From Glutamicibacter sp. MNS18 (lineage in GTDB: Bacteria > Actinomycetota > Actinomycetes > Actinomycetales > Micrococcaceae), in NCBI RefSeq assembly GCF_026107515.2, contig NZ_JAPCHW010000003.1, positions 398,353 through 462,352 of the forward strand: a stretch of 64,000 nt of DNA. The letters are read 5' to 3'. The notes beneath the pieces were generated by a model. The model ran no database searches. It was not told where the DNA came from and saw only the letters and a list, made by a program, of their open reading frames with translations. Each line of letters opens with the position of its first letter. The first letter of the stretch is position 1. The position numbers were made by a program, and so were the translations under genes. Positions 27,257-35,284 of the stretch are shown piece by piece.

Positions 27257-29617
27257 ATGCAACTAAACTCCAAAGCCGCACTGTGGCTGAAACGCACTGG
27301 TGTCAGCGCCATTGCGTTGGCATTATTGGGCACTTCGGTCGTGGCCGGCCAGTCCGCACTGGCTGCACCGAACGACGAAGCAGAAGACACCACCGTGATC
27401 AGCACTGCGGATACCGACTGGAAGTACCTGGACGACGGCAGCGATCCGGCCGAAGGCCTGGCGTCGTTGGATGCCTGGACCGCGACGGAGTTCGACGACA
27501 GTTCGTGGAAGAGCGCCAGGGGAAGCTTCGGAGCGAAGAACGGAGCGCTGGGCACCGTGGGTCCGCACACCCCGAACACCCTGCTGAACCACTACCTGCC
27601 CGAGCAGGGCACCACCGCGGTGCCCACCTACTTCTTCCGCACCAGTTTCGAGCTGGATGAAGGCGAGGCGGACCAGTACGTGCAGGTCAGCGGCGACGTC
27701 ATCTTCGACGACGCCGTGGTTCTCTGGATCAACGGCACCAAGGTCGCCGGATTCCTGGACGACCGCCTGACCGGTGGGAGTAACCAGGAGTACGCGGGCA
27801 GTTCGAATGGCGATCCGATCGCCAGCACCTTCCAGGTACCGGCCGATGTCCTGGTGGACGGGCAGAACACCGTGGCAGTGAGCCTGCACCAGGATCGGGC
27901 CAGCAGCTCGGACATCTACCTGGACATGCCGCAACTGACCCTGCATGCCACCGAGCACCATGAACCACCGACCCGGGTGATCCTGACCCCCACCGAGACC
28001 CCCGAAACCTCGCAGTACGTCTCCTGGTTGGGCGGCATCGCCGATATGGAAACCGGGCGGGTGGAAATCCGCGAGACCGACGGCACCGAGATCCGCAGCA
28101 TCGAAGCGGAATTCGTGGACCGGGTCAACAACAACCCGCTGCCGCACTTCTCCGCCGAAATCACCGGCCTGGAACCGGCCACCGGCTACACCTACCGCGT
28201 GGTCAACGGCCCGTCGCACAGCGAGTGGCACAGCTTCACAACGGCCGACCCGGATGCGGAGAATTTCCAGTACATCTACTTCGGTGATGCACAGATCGGT
28301 TTGGACACCACCTGGCCCAAGGTTGTTGAACAGGCCATGGCCGCCGCCCCGAATATCGTGGGCTCGGTCCACGCCGGCGACCTGATCGATACCGCCAGCA
28401 ACGAGACCCAGTGGGTCAACTGGTTCAAGGGCATGCGCACTGCTGCGGCCACCACCAATGTGATGGCGGCCCCGGGCAACCACGAGTACTCCGGGGACAA
28501 CAAGCTCAAGGCCTGGAAGGCCAATTTCGAGTACCCGGCCAATAACCCGAGCGTCGAGACCGCTGGCGAACTGGCCGTACTGGCCATCGGCGATACACCG
28601 GAAGCGGCCCAGTACCGGGCGCTGTTCGATCATTGGACCGAATTCGCCCAGGAGACCGTGTACTACACCGACTACCAGGGTGTACGGTTCATCACCATCA
28701 ACGCCACCCGCGACAACGGCTTCCTGACCCCGGAGAACATGCCGGCCTGTCAGGGTGCGAGCTGCCCGAACGGGAACAAGTCCGCCCTGTGGATCCAGTT
28801 CCAGGCCGCCTGGTTGGATCACATCCTGGAGAACAGCGATTCCAAGTGGAACGTGGTGACCTTCCACCAGCCGGTCTACTCGGCGTCCTCCGGCCGTAAT
28901 GAACCGGTGCTTCGTGAGCACTGGGTTCCGGTATTCCAGAAGCACAACATCGATCTGGTGCAGATGGGCCACGACCACGTCTACGCCCGCGGATACAACA
29001 ACGAGAACACCACCGAACACGAGGGTGTCACCGACGGTCCGGTGTACATCGTGTCGAACTCCGGAGCCAAGCACTACCAGCTGGCCCCGGTGGATAACAA
29101 TGTCTGGACCCAGAACAATGCCACCCAGGTGCAGCGAGGCCGTGGCTTCAGCACCTACCAGATCATCGATGTCACCGATAATGCCCTGACCTACAAGTCC
29201 TACCTGGCCGAGAAGACCGACACCGCCACCACCGACCTGGAGGTCGGCCAGGTGTGGGATGAATTCACCATCACCAAGGACGATGCGGGCACCAAGTGGG
29301 TCACCGAAGCCGGCATCGACGTGCCCGGGATCTCCGACCCCGAACTGGCAGTGGACGTGGCCACCTCGGTACGCTGCCTGGCCGGCAAGGCCACCCTGAC
29401 CGTCGCCGCAACCAACGGGGAATCCGGACCCATCTCACTGGAGATCATCAGCGAATACGGCAGCAAGCAGTTCCCGGAGGTCCACAGCGGCAAGAAGGGC
29501 ACCGCGGCCTTCGCAACCCGGCAGGCCGACGTGGCCGGCGGCACCGTCACGGTTGAAGCCGTCAGCGGCGAGAGCACCAGCAGCCAGCAGGTCGACTTCG
29601 CGGCAGCCTCGTGCTAA
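27257..29617 (+). CDS. Secreted purple-acid-phosphatase-like metallophosphoesterase
   Basis: 786 aa with a signal peptide (cleavage near ALA-AP). Layout: ~200 aa beta-sandwich domain, FnIII-like domain (~235-335: TRVILTPTETPETSQYVSWL ... LEPATGYTYRV), then the metallophosphatase core with YFGDAQIG (~341), HAGDLID (~371), APGNHEY (~405), VTFHQPVYS (~535) and GHDHVYAR (~570), all metal-ligand motifs, and a C-terminal Ig-like domain with two Cys. The first motif has Gln instead of the usual His. ATG 27257 follows GAAGGTTGAG. It starts an operon with WxL-like, DUF916-like and LAxTG proteins. Substrate unknown; phosphate scavenging is likely. Confidence 0.9.
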   Translation: MQLNSKAALWLKRTGVSAIALALLGTSVVAGQSALAAPNDEAEDTTVISTADTDWKYLDDGSDPAEGLASLDAWTATEFDDSSWKSARGSFGAKNGALGTVGPHTPNTLLNHYLPEQGTTAVPTYFFRTSFELDEGEADQYVQVSGDVIFDDAVVLWINGTKVAGFLDDRLTGGSNQEYAGSSNGDPIASTFQVPADVLVDGQNTVAVSLHQDRASSSDIYLDMPQLTLHATEHHEPPTRVILTPTETPETSQYVSWLGGIADMETGRVEIRETDGTEIRSIEAEFVDRVNNNPLPHFSAEITGLEPATGYTYRVVNGPSHSEWHSFTTADPDAENFQYIYFGDAQIGLDTTWPKVVEQAMAAAPNIVGSVHAGDLIDTASNETQWVNWFKGMRTAAATTNVMAAPGNHEYSGDNKLKAWKANFEYPANNPSVETAGELAVLAIGDTPEAAQYRALFDHWTEFAQETVYYTDYQGVRFITINATRDNGFLTPENMPACQGASCPNGNKSALWIQFQAAWLDHILENSDSKWNVVTFHQPVYSASSGRNEPVLREHWVPVFQKHNIDLVQMGHDHVYARGYNNENTTEHEGVTDGPVYIVSNSGAKHYQLAPVDNNVWTQNNATQVQRGRGFSTYQIIDVTDNALTYKSYLAEKTDTATTDLEVGQVWDEFTITKDDAGTKWVTEAGIDVPGISDPELAVDVATSVRCLAGKATLTVAATNGESGPISLEIISEYGSKQFPEVHSGKKGTAAFATRQADVAGGTVTVEAVSGESTSSQQVDFAAASC

Positions 29618-29649
29618 CTCCTTCCGAGAATTCCACACAGAAAGACAAC

Positions 29650-30285
29650 GTGCACATCATGATCAAGAAGAACTTCCTTCCCCGCGCTCTGGCCCTCACG
29701 GCGGGCTGCTCGGTGCTCCTGGGCGTCGGTGCGGCGGCAATAGCCGATACCGTGGAACACGGCACCAACGAGATCGAGGTCAACGTCGATATCGTCGAAC
29801 TGGATGAGCCGGGTGTGCTGGCCATGACCGTCGCCGGCGCGGGATCGATGACGCTGGAGGAAAACGGCTCCGACGAGATGATCCGCCAGTTCACCGGCAC
29901 CCTGCCCACTGTGACCGTCACCGACACGCGCTCTGCCCAGGACATCGCCGACGGCGCCTACTGGCATGTGCTGGGCAGTGCCAGTTCCTTTACCAGCACC
30001 GGTGGAGACACCATCGGAGCCGAGCACCTGGGTTGGACACCGAATCTGGTGGACGGGGGCGAATCCGGCGCGGTCACCGAGGGCGAACAAGTGGACACAG
30101 CCGTCGACCCGGGCCCGGACAATGTCGGACTGGTGGACCAGGAACTGCTGGCGATGGCCTGGGACTCGGCGGAAGTACTTGACGAGGGTACCTGGACGGC
30201 CAACGCCGAGCTGTTCCTGCGCACCCCGGTGTCTGTCGAGCCTGGATCGTACAGCTCGAAACTGACCCTGTCACTGTTCGAGTAA
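29650..30285 (+). CDS. Secreted WxL-like surface protein
   Basis: 211 aa. Signal peptide (LALTAGCSVLLGVGAAAIA). The mature part follows the WxL domain plan: VTVTDTR, YWHVLGSASSFTS, IGAEHLGWTPNLV, and the closing LRTPVSVEPGSYSSKLTLSL, which corresponds to the family end ...aGtYtstLTWTL. The diagnostic tryptophans are only partly kept (no TWTL at the end), so I call it WxL-like. WxL domains bind peptidoglycan non-covalently and pair with DUF916 proteins. GTG 29650 follows AGAAAG; ATG 29659 is an alternative. The gap to the phosphatase gene is 32 nt. Confidence 0.72.
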   Translation: MHIMIKKNFLPRALALTAGCSVLLGVGAAAIADTVEHGTNEIEVNVDIVELDEPGVLAMTVAGAGSMTLEENGSDEMIRQFTGTLPTVTVTDTRSAQDIADGAYWHVLGSASSFTSTGGDTIGAEHLGWTPNLVDGGESGAVTEGEQVDTAVDPGPDNVGLVDQELLAMAWDSAEVLDEGTWTANAELFLRTPVSVEPGSYSSKLTLSLFE

Positions 30286-30300
30286 CCAGCAAGGACATAC

Positions 30301-31389
30301 GTGATTCGGGCGGCCGCTGGCCGCCCGAATCATTCCCACCATTGGATGGACATGCCGCACAAACCCCAGAATCTCATCTCCCGCGTCGCAGCCGCGGCGC
30401 TTCTCACGGCCAGCCTGGCATCGGCTCCCGCACTGGCCGCGGCTGCCCCAGCGGACCGCGAACCGTCGATCACCTGGTCCATGAACCCGGCCGCGGACAG
30501 CGGTCACGGACACTGGATCGAGATGGAGCTCAGCCCGGGCGAAACCCGGACCGAACAGCTGGTGCTCAAGAACCACAGTGAGCAGCCCGCGACCTTTGGC
30601 CTGCAGGCTGCCGATGGCTACTTCACCGACAGCGGCCGCTTCAACATGCTCTCCTCCGACCAGCCCTCACATGCCGCCGGCACCTGGATCAGTATCCAGG
30701 ACGAGGTCAGCGTGGACGCGAAGTCCGCCGAAACGGTCCCCTTTACCGTCACGGTGCCGTCCAACGCCACCCCGGGCGACCATGCGGCCGGGGTCGCCTC
30801 GGTGGTCAGCAGTCTCGGGCAATCCGGGGACGGAGCCAGTATCGGGCTCGAATCCAGGATCGGGTTCCGGGTGATGACCCGTGTGGAGGGACCGTTGCAA
30901 CCCTCCTTGGCCGTGGGGTCGATCGAAGCCGCATACAACCAGTCATGGAATCCCTTCGCACCCGGTCACATCACCGCGGACCTGTCGGTAGGCAATGACG
31001 GGAACCTGCAATTGGATCCGGCCACCAGCCTTGCCGCTCCCCTGGCTGCGGGCTCGGACACCCTGGAAACGGGCTCGCTGCTGCCCGGCGACAGTGCGCA
31101 GGTCTCCGCAGCTCTGCCCAATGTGTGGCCGCTGTTCCTGGTTCCGGCGACCATCGAGGTAACGGGCACGGACACCGCCGGAAGCCGGCAGGTACTGCTC
31201 ACCGAGCGCATCTGGGTCTGGGCGCTGCCACTTCCGCAACTGTTGGTGGCCGCCGGGGTGTTCCTATGCCTTACCGGTCTGCGGCGGCGCAAGAGCAGAC
31301 AGGATGCCCGGTTGGCACAGCTGCTGGACCAGGCCAGGCAGGATGGTGCCGCCCAGGTGCGGTTGCAGTCCCAGGGGGCCGGCCGATGA
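30301..31389 (+). CDS. DUF916-like (WxL-interacting) membrane protein
   Basis: 362 aa from GTG 30301 (AAGGA 5 nt upstream); ATG 30346 or 30352 would give a shorter, more usual signal peptide. Signal peptide, then an immunoglobulin-like region typical of DUF916: ITWSMNPAADSGHGHWIEME, LSPGETRTEQLVLKNHSEQP, VPFTVTVPSNATPGDHAAGV and LESRIGFRVMTRVEG. One C-terminal TM (LPQLLVAAGVFLCLTGL) with a basic cytoplasmic tail. In Firmicutes, DUF916 proteins tether WxL proteins and bind peptidoglycan. It overlaps the following gene by ATGA, so the operon is translationally coupled. A strong hairpin covers the first codons. Confidence 0.8.
   Translation: MIRAAAGRPNHSHHWMDMPHKPQNLISRVAAAALLTASLASAPALAAAAPADREPSITWSMNPAADSGHGHWIEMELSPGETRTEQLVLKNHSEQPATFGLQAADGYFTDSGRFNMLSSDQPSHAAGTWISIQDEVSVDAKSAETVPFTVTVPSNATPGDHAAGVASVVSSLGQSGDGASIGLESRIGFRVMTRVEGPLQPSLAVGSIEAAYNQSWNPFAPGHITADLSVGNDGNLQLDPATSLAAPLAAGSDTLETGSLLPGDSAQVSAALPNVWPLFLVPATIEVTGTDTAGSRQVLLTERIWVWALPLPQLLVAAGVFLCLTGLRRRKSRQDARLAQLLDQARQDGAAQVRLQSQGAGR
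30303..30331 (+). promoter_or_regulatory. Perfect 13-bp hairpin over the start of the DUF916-like gene
   Basis: GATTCGGGCGGCC, loop GCT, GGCCGCCCGAATC. It starts right after GTG 30301 and has no T run. It could be an intra-operon attenuator, a processing stem, or a translation-limiting structure if GTG 30301 is the start. Confidence 0.65.
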
Positions 31390-31601
31390 GCACGGCTACC
31401 GACCCGGGTAGCGGTATCGACCTGCATGTCGAGATCAGCGAGCTACCCGGGCCGGGGACCATCGAACCGAACCCCGACCGGTGGCCCGAGGGATTGGCCG
31501 ACACCGGTTCCGAGCCATGGATGTTGCTGGCGGCCTTGGCAGTGCTTGCCCTCGGGACCGTCGTGTCCAGGTATTCCCGGCACCGACGTGAGCGGCATTA
31601 G
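31386..31601 (+). CDS. 71-aa LAxTG sortase-sorted small protein
   Basis: The stop of the DUF916-like gene overlaps this ATG (ATGA). The protein has no N-terminal signal peptide that I can see, a Pro/Glu-rich middle (ELPGPGTIEPNPDRWPEG), then LADTG, a hydrophobic helix (WMLLAALAVLALGTVV) and a basic tail SRYSRHRRERH: a cell-wall sorting signal of the LAxTG type used by class E sortases of actinobacteria. A small LPxTG protein also belongs to Firmicutes Csc/WxL clusters (CscD). The missing signal peptide is odd; export may need a partner or another start. Confidence 0.75.
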   Translation: MSTATDPGSGIDLHVEISELPGPGTIEPNPDRWPEGLADTGSEPWMLLAALAVLALGTVVSRYSRHRRERH

Positions 31602-31702
31602 GGCCTGGCAGACAGCGGGGTTGGTCTGCCGGATGGCCGCATGGGTGCCGGCCCCGCGGGGAGCAGCGGGCATGGCGCAGCGCGACATGCTGCCAGTCAT
31701 CG

Positions 31703-31738
31703 CCTCGGGCGCGGAACCAGCTGGTTCCGCGCCCGAGG
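31703..31738. terminator. Perfect 36-nt palindrome between convergent genes
   Basis: CCTCGGGCGCGGAACCAG is followed at once by its complement: an 18-bp stem with no mismatch, between the LAxTG gene and the convergent Nif3-like gene. It lacks a T run, as many actinobacterial terminators do. Confidence 0.75.
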
Positions 31739-31777
31739 GCGTTGCAGGTTCCCGGCCTGGGTCGGGCACCGGGCCGG

Positions 31778-32740
31778 CTAGGGCGTGAGGATGAAGTCCC
31801 ACGGATCGGTATTAATCTGCGAAACCTCGACCTCGAGTTCGAAACCGAGGTCCCGGACCACGTTCTGCAGCGCCCGGGCCGCGGCCGAGAGCCACACCCA
31901 TTCCGAGGCGAAGTGGGACACGTCGATCAGGTAGGGGTGGGACTCCCCCGCGGCCTCGCGGGCCTCGCTGGCCGGATGGTGCCGCAGATCGGCGGTGACG
32001 TAGACATCGGCGTCATGGGCGCGGACCGCGTCGAACAGCGAATCCCCCGCCCCGCCGCACACCGCGATCTTGCGTACGATCGCGTGACGTTCACCGGCCA
32101 CCCGTACCCCGCCGGCCACGGCCGGCAACACCGAGTACACGCGTTCGGCGAAATCCTGCAGCTTCATCGGCTTCTCCAGCACACCGACGCGTCCCAGCCC
32201 TTCCTCGGGCAGCCCGTCCTTGGTGCCCACCAGAGGGACGCACTCGGTCAGGCCGAAGGCATCGGCCAGGGCGTCATTCACGCCGCCGATGGCGCTGTCG
32301 GCATTGGTGTGCGCGGTCAGCAGGGCGCAGCCGGATTCGATCAGGCGGTGGATGGCCTCGCCCTTGAACGAAGTGCCGGCGACCTGGTTCACCGGTTTGA
32401 GCAGCAACGGGTGGTGGGTGATCAACAGGTCGGCGCCACGCTCGATGGCGTCCTCGATGACCTCCAGGGTGGGATCCACCGCGAGCACCACCTTGGAGAC
32501 CTTCGCGGTGGTGCGTCCGGCCACCAAACCCACCGCATCCCAGTCCTCGGCCAGCGACTGCGGCCACAGCTCCTCCACGGCCTCCAGTACATCGCCCAGC
32601 GTCGGCGTGGTGGGTGCAGCGGGCCGCCCGGGGGTCCGGGACTGCGTGTCCTGTGGGCCCGCGCCCTCGGCGCCCTGGTTCTGCTGTGCTGCTTCATCCG
32701 GCTGGGCTTTGCCGGCCGGGTCATTCGCCTTGCTGTGCAT
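31778..32740 (-). CDS. Nif3-like dinuclear metal-centre protein (DUF34)
   Basis: 320 aa. A disordered ~45 aa N-terminus (Gln/Ala/Pro-rich) precedes the NIF3 fold: EDWDAVGLVAG, LLITHHPLLLKPV (metal-binding HH), LLTAHTNADSAIGGVNDAL (His/Asp ligands) and the C-terminal VSHFASEW (His, Glu ligands). The family is universal and its biochemical role is debated (GTP cyclohydrolase I type 2-like or metal handling). The ATG start is leaderless. Confidence 0.92.
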   Translation of the reverse strand: MHSKANDPAGKAQPDEAAQQNQGAEGAGPQDTQSRTPGRPAAPTTPTLGDVLEAVEELWPQSLAEDWDAVGLVAGRTTAKVSKVVLAVDPTLEVIEDAIERGADLLITHHPLLLKPVNQVAGTSFKGEAIHRLIESGCALLTAHTNADSAIGGVNDALADAFGLTECVPLVGTKDGLPEEGLGRVGVLEKPMKLQDFAERVYSVLPAVAGGVRVAGERHAIVRKIAVCGGAGDSLFDAVRAHDADVYVTADLRHHPASEAREAAGESHPYLIDVSHFASEWVWLSAAARALQNVVRDLGFELEVEVSQINTDPWDFILTP

Positions 32741-32746
32741 ACCCCT

Positions 32747-32752
32747 AGCCTA
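32747..32752 (-). promoter_or_regulatory. -10 box TAGGCT for leaderless Nif3-like gene
   Basis: TAGGCT on the minus strand ends 6 nt before ATG 32740. Confidence 0.5.
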
Positions 32753-32806
32753 CGCGTCCGGGGCGGGGAGGGAACAGAATGCAACGCCGTGGCGTTGAGG
32801 ATGGGT

Positions 32807-33400
32807 GTGAGCTCTCAAACCAGTACCCAGGCCCTGACATTCAACGCGTCATTTGAACACCAAGGCCGCCAGCTGCGCACCTTCGTGCTGGCCGGTGGCT
32901 GCTTCTGGTGCCTGGACGCGGTCTACCAGCGCACCCGCGGGGTGCATGCGGTGATCTCCGGTTATCTCGGTGGACGGAACCCCGCGCCGACCTATGAACA
33001 GGTGTGTTCGGGTTTGACCGGCCATGCCGAGGCGGTGGCCGTCATCTTCGATGAAACCGAGGTCCCGGCCGAGATCATCCTGGACATGTTCTTCACCCTG
33101 CACGATCCAACCACCCTGAACCGGCAGGGCTACGACGTGGGAACCCAGTACCGTAGCGCGATGTTCCCGCTGGATGAGACCCAGCGTCGTGAATTCCAGG
33201 CCGCCGTGGAGAAGTACGCGCAAGTCTACGACGACCCGATCGTGACCACCTTTGAACCGGTCACCGACTTCTGGTTGGCCGAGGATGTCCACCAGGATTA
33301 TTACAACAATTACGCAACATCCGGCTATTGCCGGGTCATCATCGACCCGAAACTGGCCAAGGTAAAGAAATATTACGGCTTATGGCTTAAAGAATCCTAG
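32807..33400 (+). CDS. msrA: Peptide-methionine (S)-S-oxide reductase
   Basis: 197 aa from GTG 32807; GAGG lies 6 nt upstream (ATG 32801 is the alternative, with GAGG immediately before it). The catalytic motif is GGCFWC with a second Cys after Trp where many MsrA have E. Other family segments: GVHAVISGYLGG, PTYEQVCSGLTGHAEAV, FFTLHDPTTLNRQGYDVGTQ and HQDYYNNYATSGYCR with a resolving Cys near the C-terminus. It repairs oxidised Met in proteins using thioredoxin. Stands alone before cysK. Confidence 0.94.
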   Translation: MSSQTSTQALTFNASFEHQGRQLRTFVLAGGCFWCLDAVYQRTRGVHAVISGYLGGRNPAPTYEQVCSGLTGHAEAVAVIFDETEVPAEIILDMFFTLHDPTTLNRQGYDVGTQYRSAMFPLDETQRREFQAAVEKYAQVYDDPIVTTFEPVTDFWLAEDVHQDYYNNYATSGYCRVIIDPKLAKVKKYYGLWLKES

Positions 33401-33516
33401 TAAATAGCCAGAACACTAACCTAGACAGTGGACCTCTTCACTGGCGTTCACAGGCCAGTGACCAACTCGTAGCCGCAGGGCTCACATCTACCTAGAGCGC
33501 AAAGGAAAGAGACACC

Positions 33517-34452
33517 ATGGGCAAAATCTACAACAACGTCACCGAGGTCATCGGCGGCACCCCACTGGTCAAGCTGAACCGCCTGGACGAGGGCCTGCCG
33601 GGCAACGTCGCGGTCAAGCTCGAGTTCTACAACCCTGCCAATTCGGTCAAGGACCGTATCGGTGTGGCGATTGTTGATGCCGCGGAGAAGTCCGGCGCGT
33701 TGCAGCCGGGAGGCACCATCGTCGAGGGCACCAGCGGCAACACCGGTATCGCCCTGGCCATGGTCGGCGCGGCCCGCGGCTACAAGGTGGTGCTGACCAT
33801 GCCCGAGACCATGAGCACCGAGCGCCGAGTGATGCTGCGTGCCTTCGGCGCGGAGATCGTGCTGACCCCGGGTGCCGACGGCATGCGCGGTGCGGTGGAG
33901 AAGGCCAAGGAGATCGTGGCCACCACCGAAAACGCCATCTGGGCCCAGCAGTTCGCCAACGAGGCCAACCCGCTGATCCACGAGACCACCACCGGCCCGG
34001 AGATCTGGGAAGACACCGACGGAAAGATCGACGTGCTGGTCTCGGGTATCGGCACCGGCGGCACCATCACCGGCGCCGGACGCTACCTGAAGTCCAAGAA
34101 CCCGAACGTGAAGATCGTGGCCGTGGAGCCCAAGGACTCCCCGATCCTCAACGGCGGCAAGCCCGGCCCGCACAAGATCCAGGGCCTGGGCGCCAACTTC
34201 ATTCCCGAGGTGCTGGATACCGAGCTGTACGATGAGGTGCTCGATGCGCCGGTTGACGACTCGGTGTCGGTCGCGCGTGCCCTGGGTGTCCAGGAAGGCA
34301 TCCTGGGCGGTATCTCCGCCGGCGCCGCCGTCTGGGGCGCACTGCAGGTCGCTGCCCGCGAGGAGAACGCCGGCAAGCTGATCGTGGCCGTGGTGCCGGA
34401 CTTCGGCGAGCGCTACATCTCGACCCTGCTGTTCGACGATATTCGCGGCTAA
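33517..34452 (+). CDS. cysK: O-acetylserine sulfhydrylase (cysteine synthase A)
   Basis: 311 aa PLP enzyme making cysteine from O-acetylserine and sulfide. PLP lysine K45 in NSVKDRIG; phosphate/substrate loop GTSGNTG (71-77); LTMPETMSTERRVMLRAFGA; GIGTGGTITGAGRYLK binding the PLP phosphate; GISAGAAVWGAL near the end. RBS GGAAAGAGA before ATG 33517. cysE follows on the same strand, giving the two-step pathway from serine to cysteine, though a hairpin lies between them. Confidence 0.97.
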   Translation: MGKIYNNVTEVIGGTPLVKLNRLDEGLPGNVAVKLEFYNPANSVKDRIGVAIVDAAEKSGALQPGGTIVEGTSGNTGIALAMVGAARGYKVVLTMPETMSTERRVMLRAFGAEIVLTPGADGMRGAVEKAKEIVATTENAIWAQQFANEANPLIHETTTGPEIWEDTDGKIDVLVSGIGTGGTITGAGRYLKSKNPNVKIVAVEPKDSPILNGGKPGPHKIQGLGANFIPEVLDTELYDEVLDAPVDDSVSVARALGVQEGILGGISAGAAVWGALQVAAREENAGKLIVAVVPDFGERYISTLLFDDIRG

Positions 34453-34481
34453 CTGACAACTTGTTCGCACTTGAGTGAATA

Positions 34482-34536
34482 AAACGGTGCGTCGGTGGGT
34501 TGGGGTAAAGAGATCCAATCATCCGGCGCACCGTTT
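34482..34536 (+). terminator. Hairpin between cysK and cysE
   Basis: AAACGGTGCG pairs with CGCACCGTTT (10 bp, extended by CGG/CCG across a mismatch) around a 25-30 nt loop. It may terminate cysK or attenuate read-through into cysE. Confidence 0.6.
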
Positions 34537-34595
34537 CTTGTGCCGCGGCGTTCACGAATGCCGTTGCACCCGCGTATGACCCATAAGGTGGATAT

Positions 34596-35180
34596 ATGAG
34601 CTTTTTCTCCCGGCTTCGTGAAGACCTGGCCACTGCCCGCACCCACGACCCGGCCACGCGAAATGACATGGAGAACTTTTTCGCGGCCTCGGGATTGCAT
34701 GCGATCTGGATGCACCGGGTGGCCCACAGGATGTGGCAGAACCCCAACCTGCGTTTTCCGGCCCGTTTGCTCTCCCAGCTCAACCGTGCGCTGACCGGGA
34801 TCGAGATCCATCCCGGGGCCCGCATCGGGCGCCGGTTCTTCATCGACCACGGGATGGGGGTGGTGATCGGGGAAACCGCCGAGGTGGGTGACGACGTGAT
34901 GCTGTACCACGGGGTGACCCTCGGCGGGCGTTCGCTGGCCAAGGTCAAGCGCCACCCGACCCTGGGAAACCGTGTGGTGGTCGGTGCCGGGGCGAAGATC
35001 CTGGGCCCGATCCTGATCGGCGACGATTCGGCGGTTGGCGCCAACGCGGTGGTGGTCAAGGACGCCCCGGCCGGTTCGATCGTGACCGGGATCCCGGCCC
35101 GTAACCGTCCGCGCTCCCCGGAGGAACGCAAGCCCGCGGTGGATCCGGCCGAGTACATCGACCCGGCCATGTGGATCTGA
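34596..35180 (+). CDS. cysE: Serine O-acetyltransferase
   Basis: 194 aa. N-terminal helical part ([33 protein letters not shown]), then a left-handed beta-helix of hexapeptide repeats: [79 protein letters not shown]. Catalytic His in [10 protein letters not shown] and in LYHGVTLGG. This short form (about 190 aa, EpsC-like) is usual for Gram-positives. It feeds O-acetylserine to CysK encoded just upstream. Confidence 0.96.
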   Translation: MSFFSRLREDLATARTHDPATRNDMENFFAASGLHAIWMHRVAHRMWQNPNLRFPARLLSQLNRALTGIEIHPGARIGRRFFIDHGMGVVIGETAEVGDDVMLYHGVTLGGRSLAKVKRHPTLGNRVVVGAGAKILGPILIGDDSAVGANAVVVKDAPAGSIVTGIPARNRPRSPEERKPAVDPAEYIDPAMWI

Positions 35181-35210
35181 GTCCCGGCAGCTGCCCAGAG
35201 ACGCGTTGAC

Positions 35211-35251
35211 CTCCGGCCCGGAACCCTGTCACAGGGTTCCGGGCCGGAGGT
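35211..35251. terminator. Terminator between convergent cysE and aminotransferase gene
   Basis: CCTCCGGCCCGGAACCCTG, loop TCA, and a perfect 19-bp complement. No T run. Confidence 0.8.
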
Positions 35252-35284
35252 CCATTGTCCGCAGGGGCTTGGCCCGGGCCGCGG

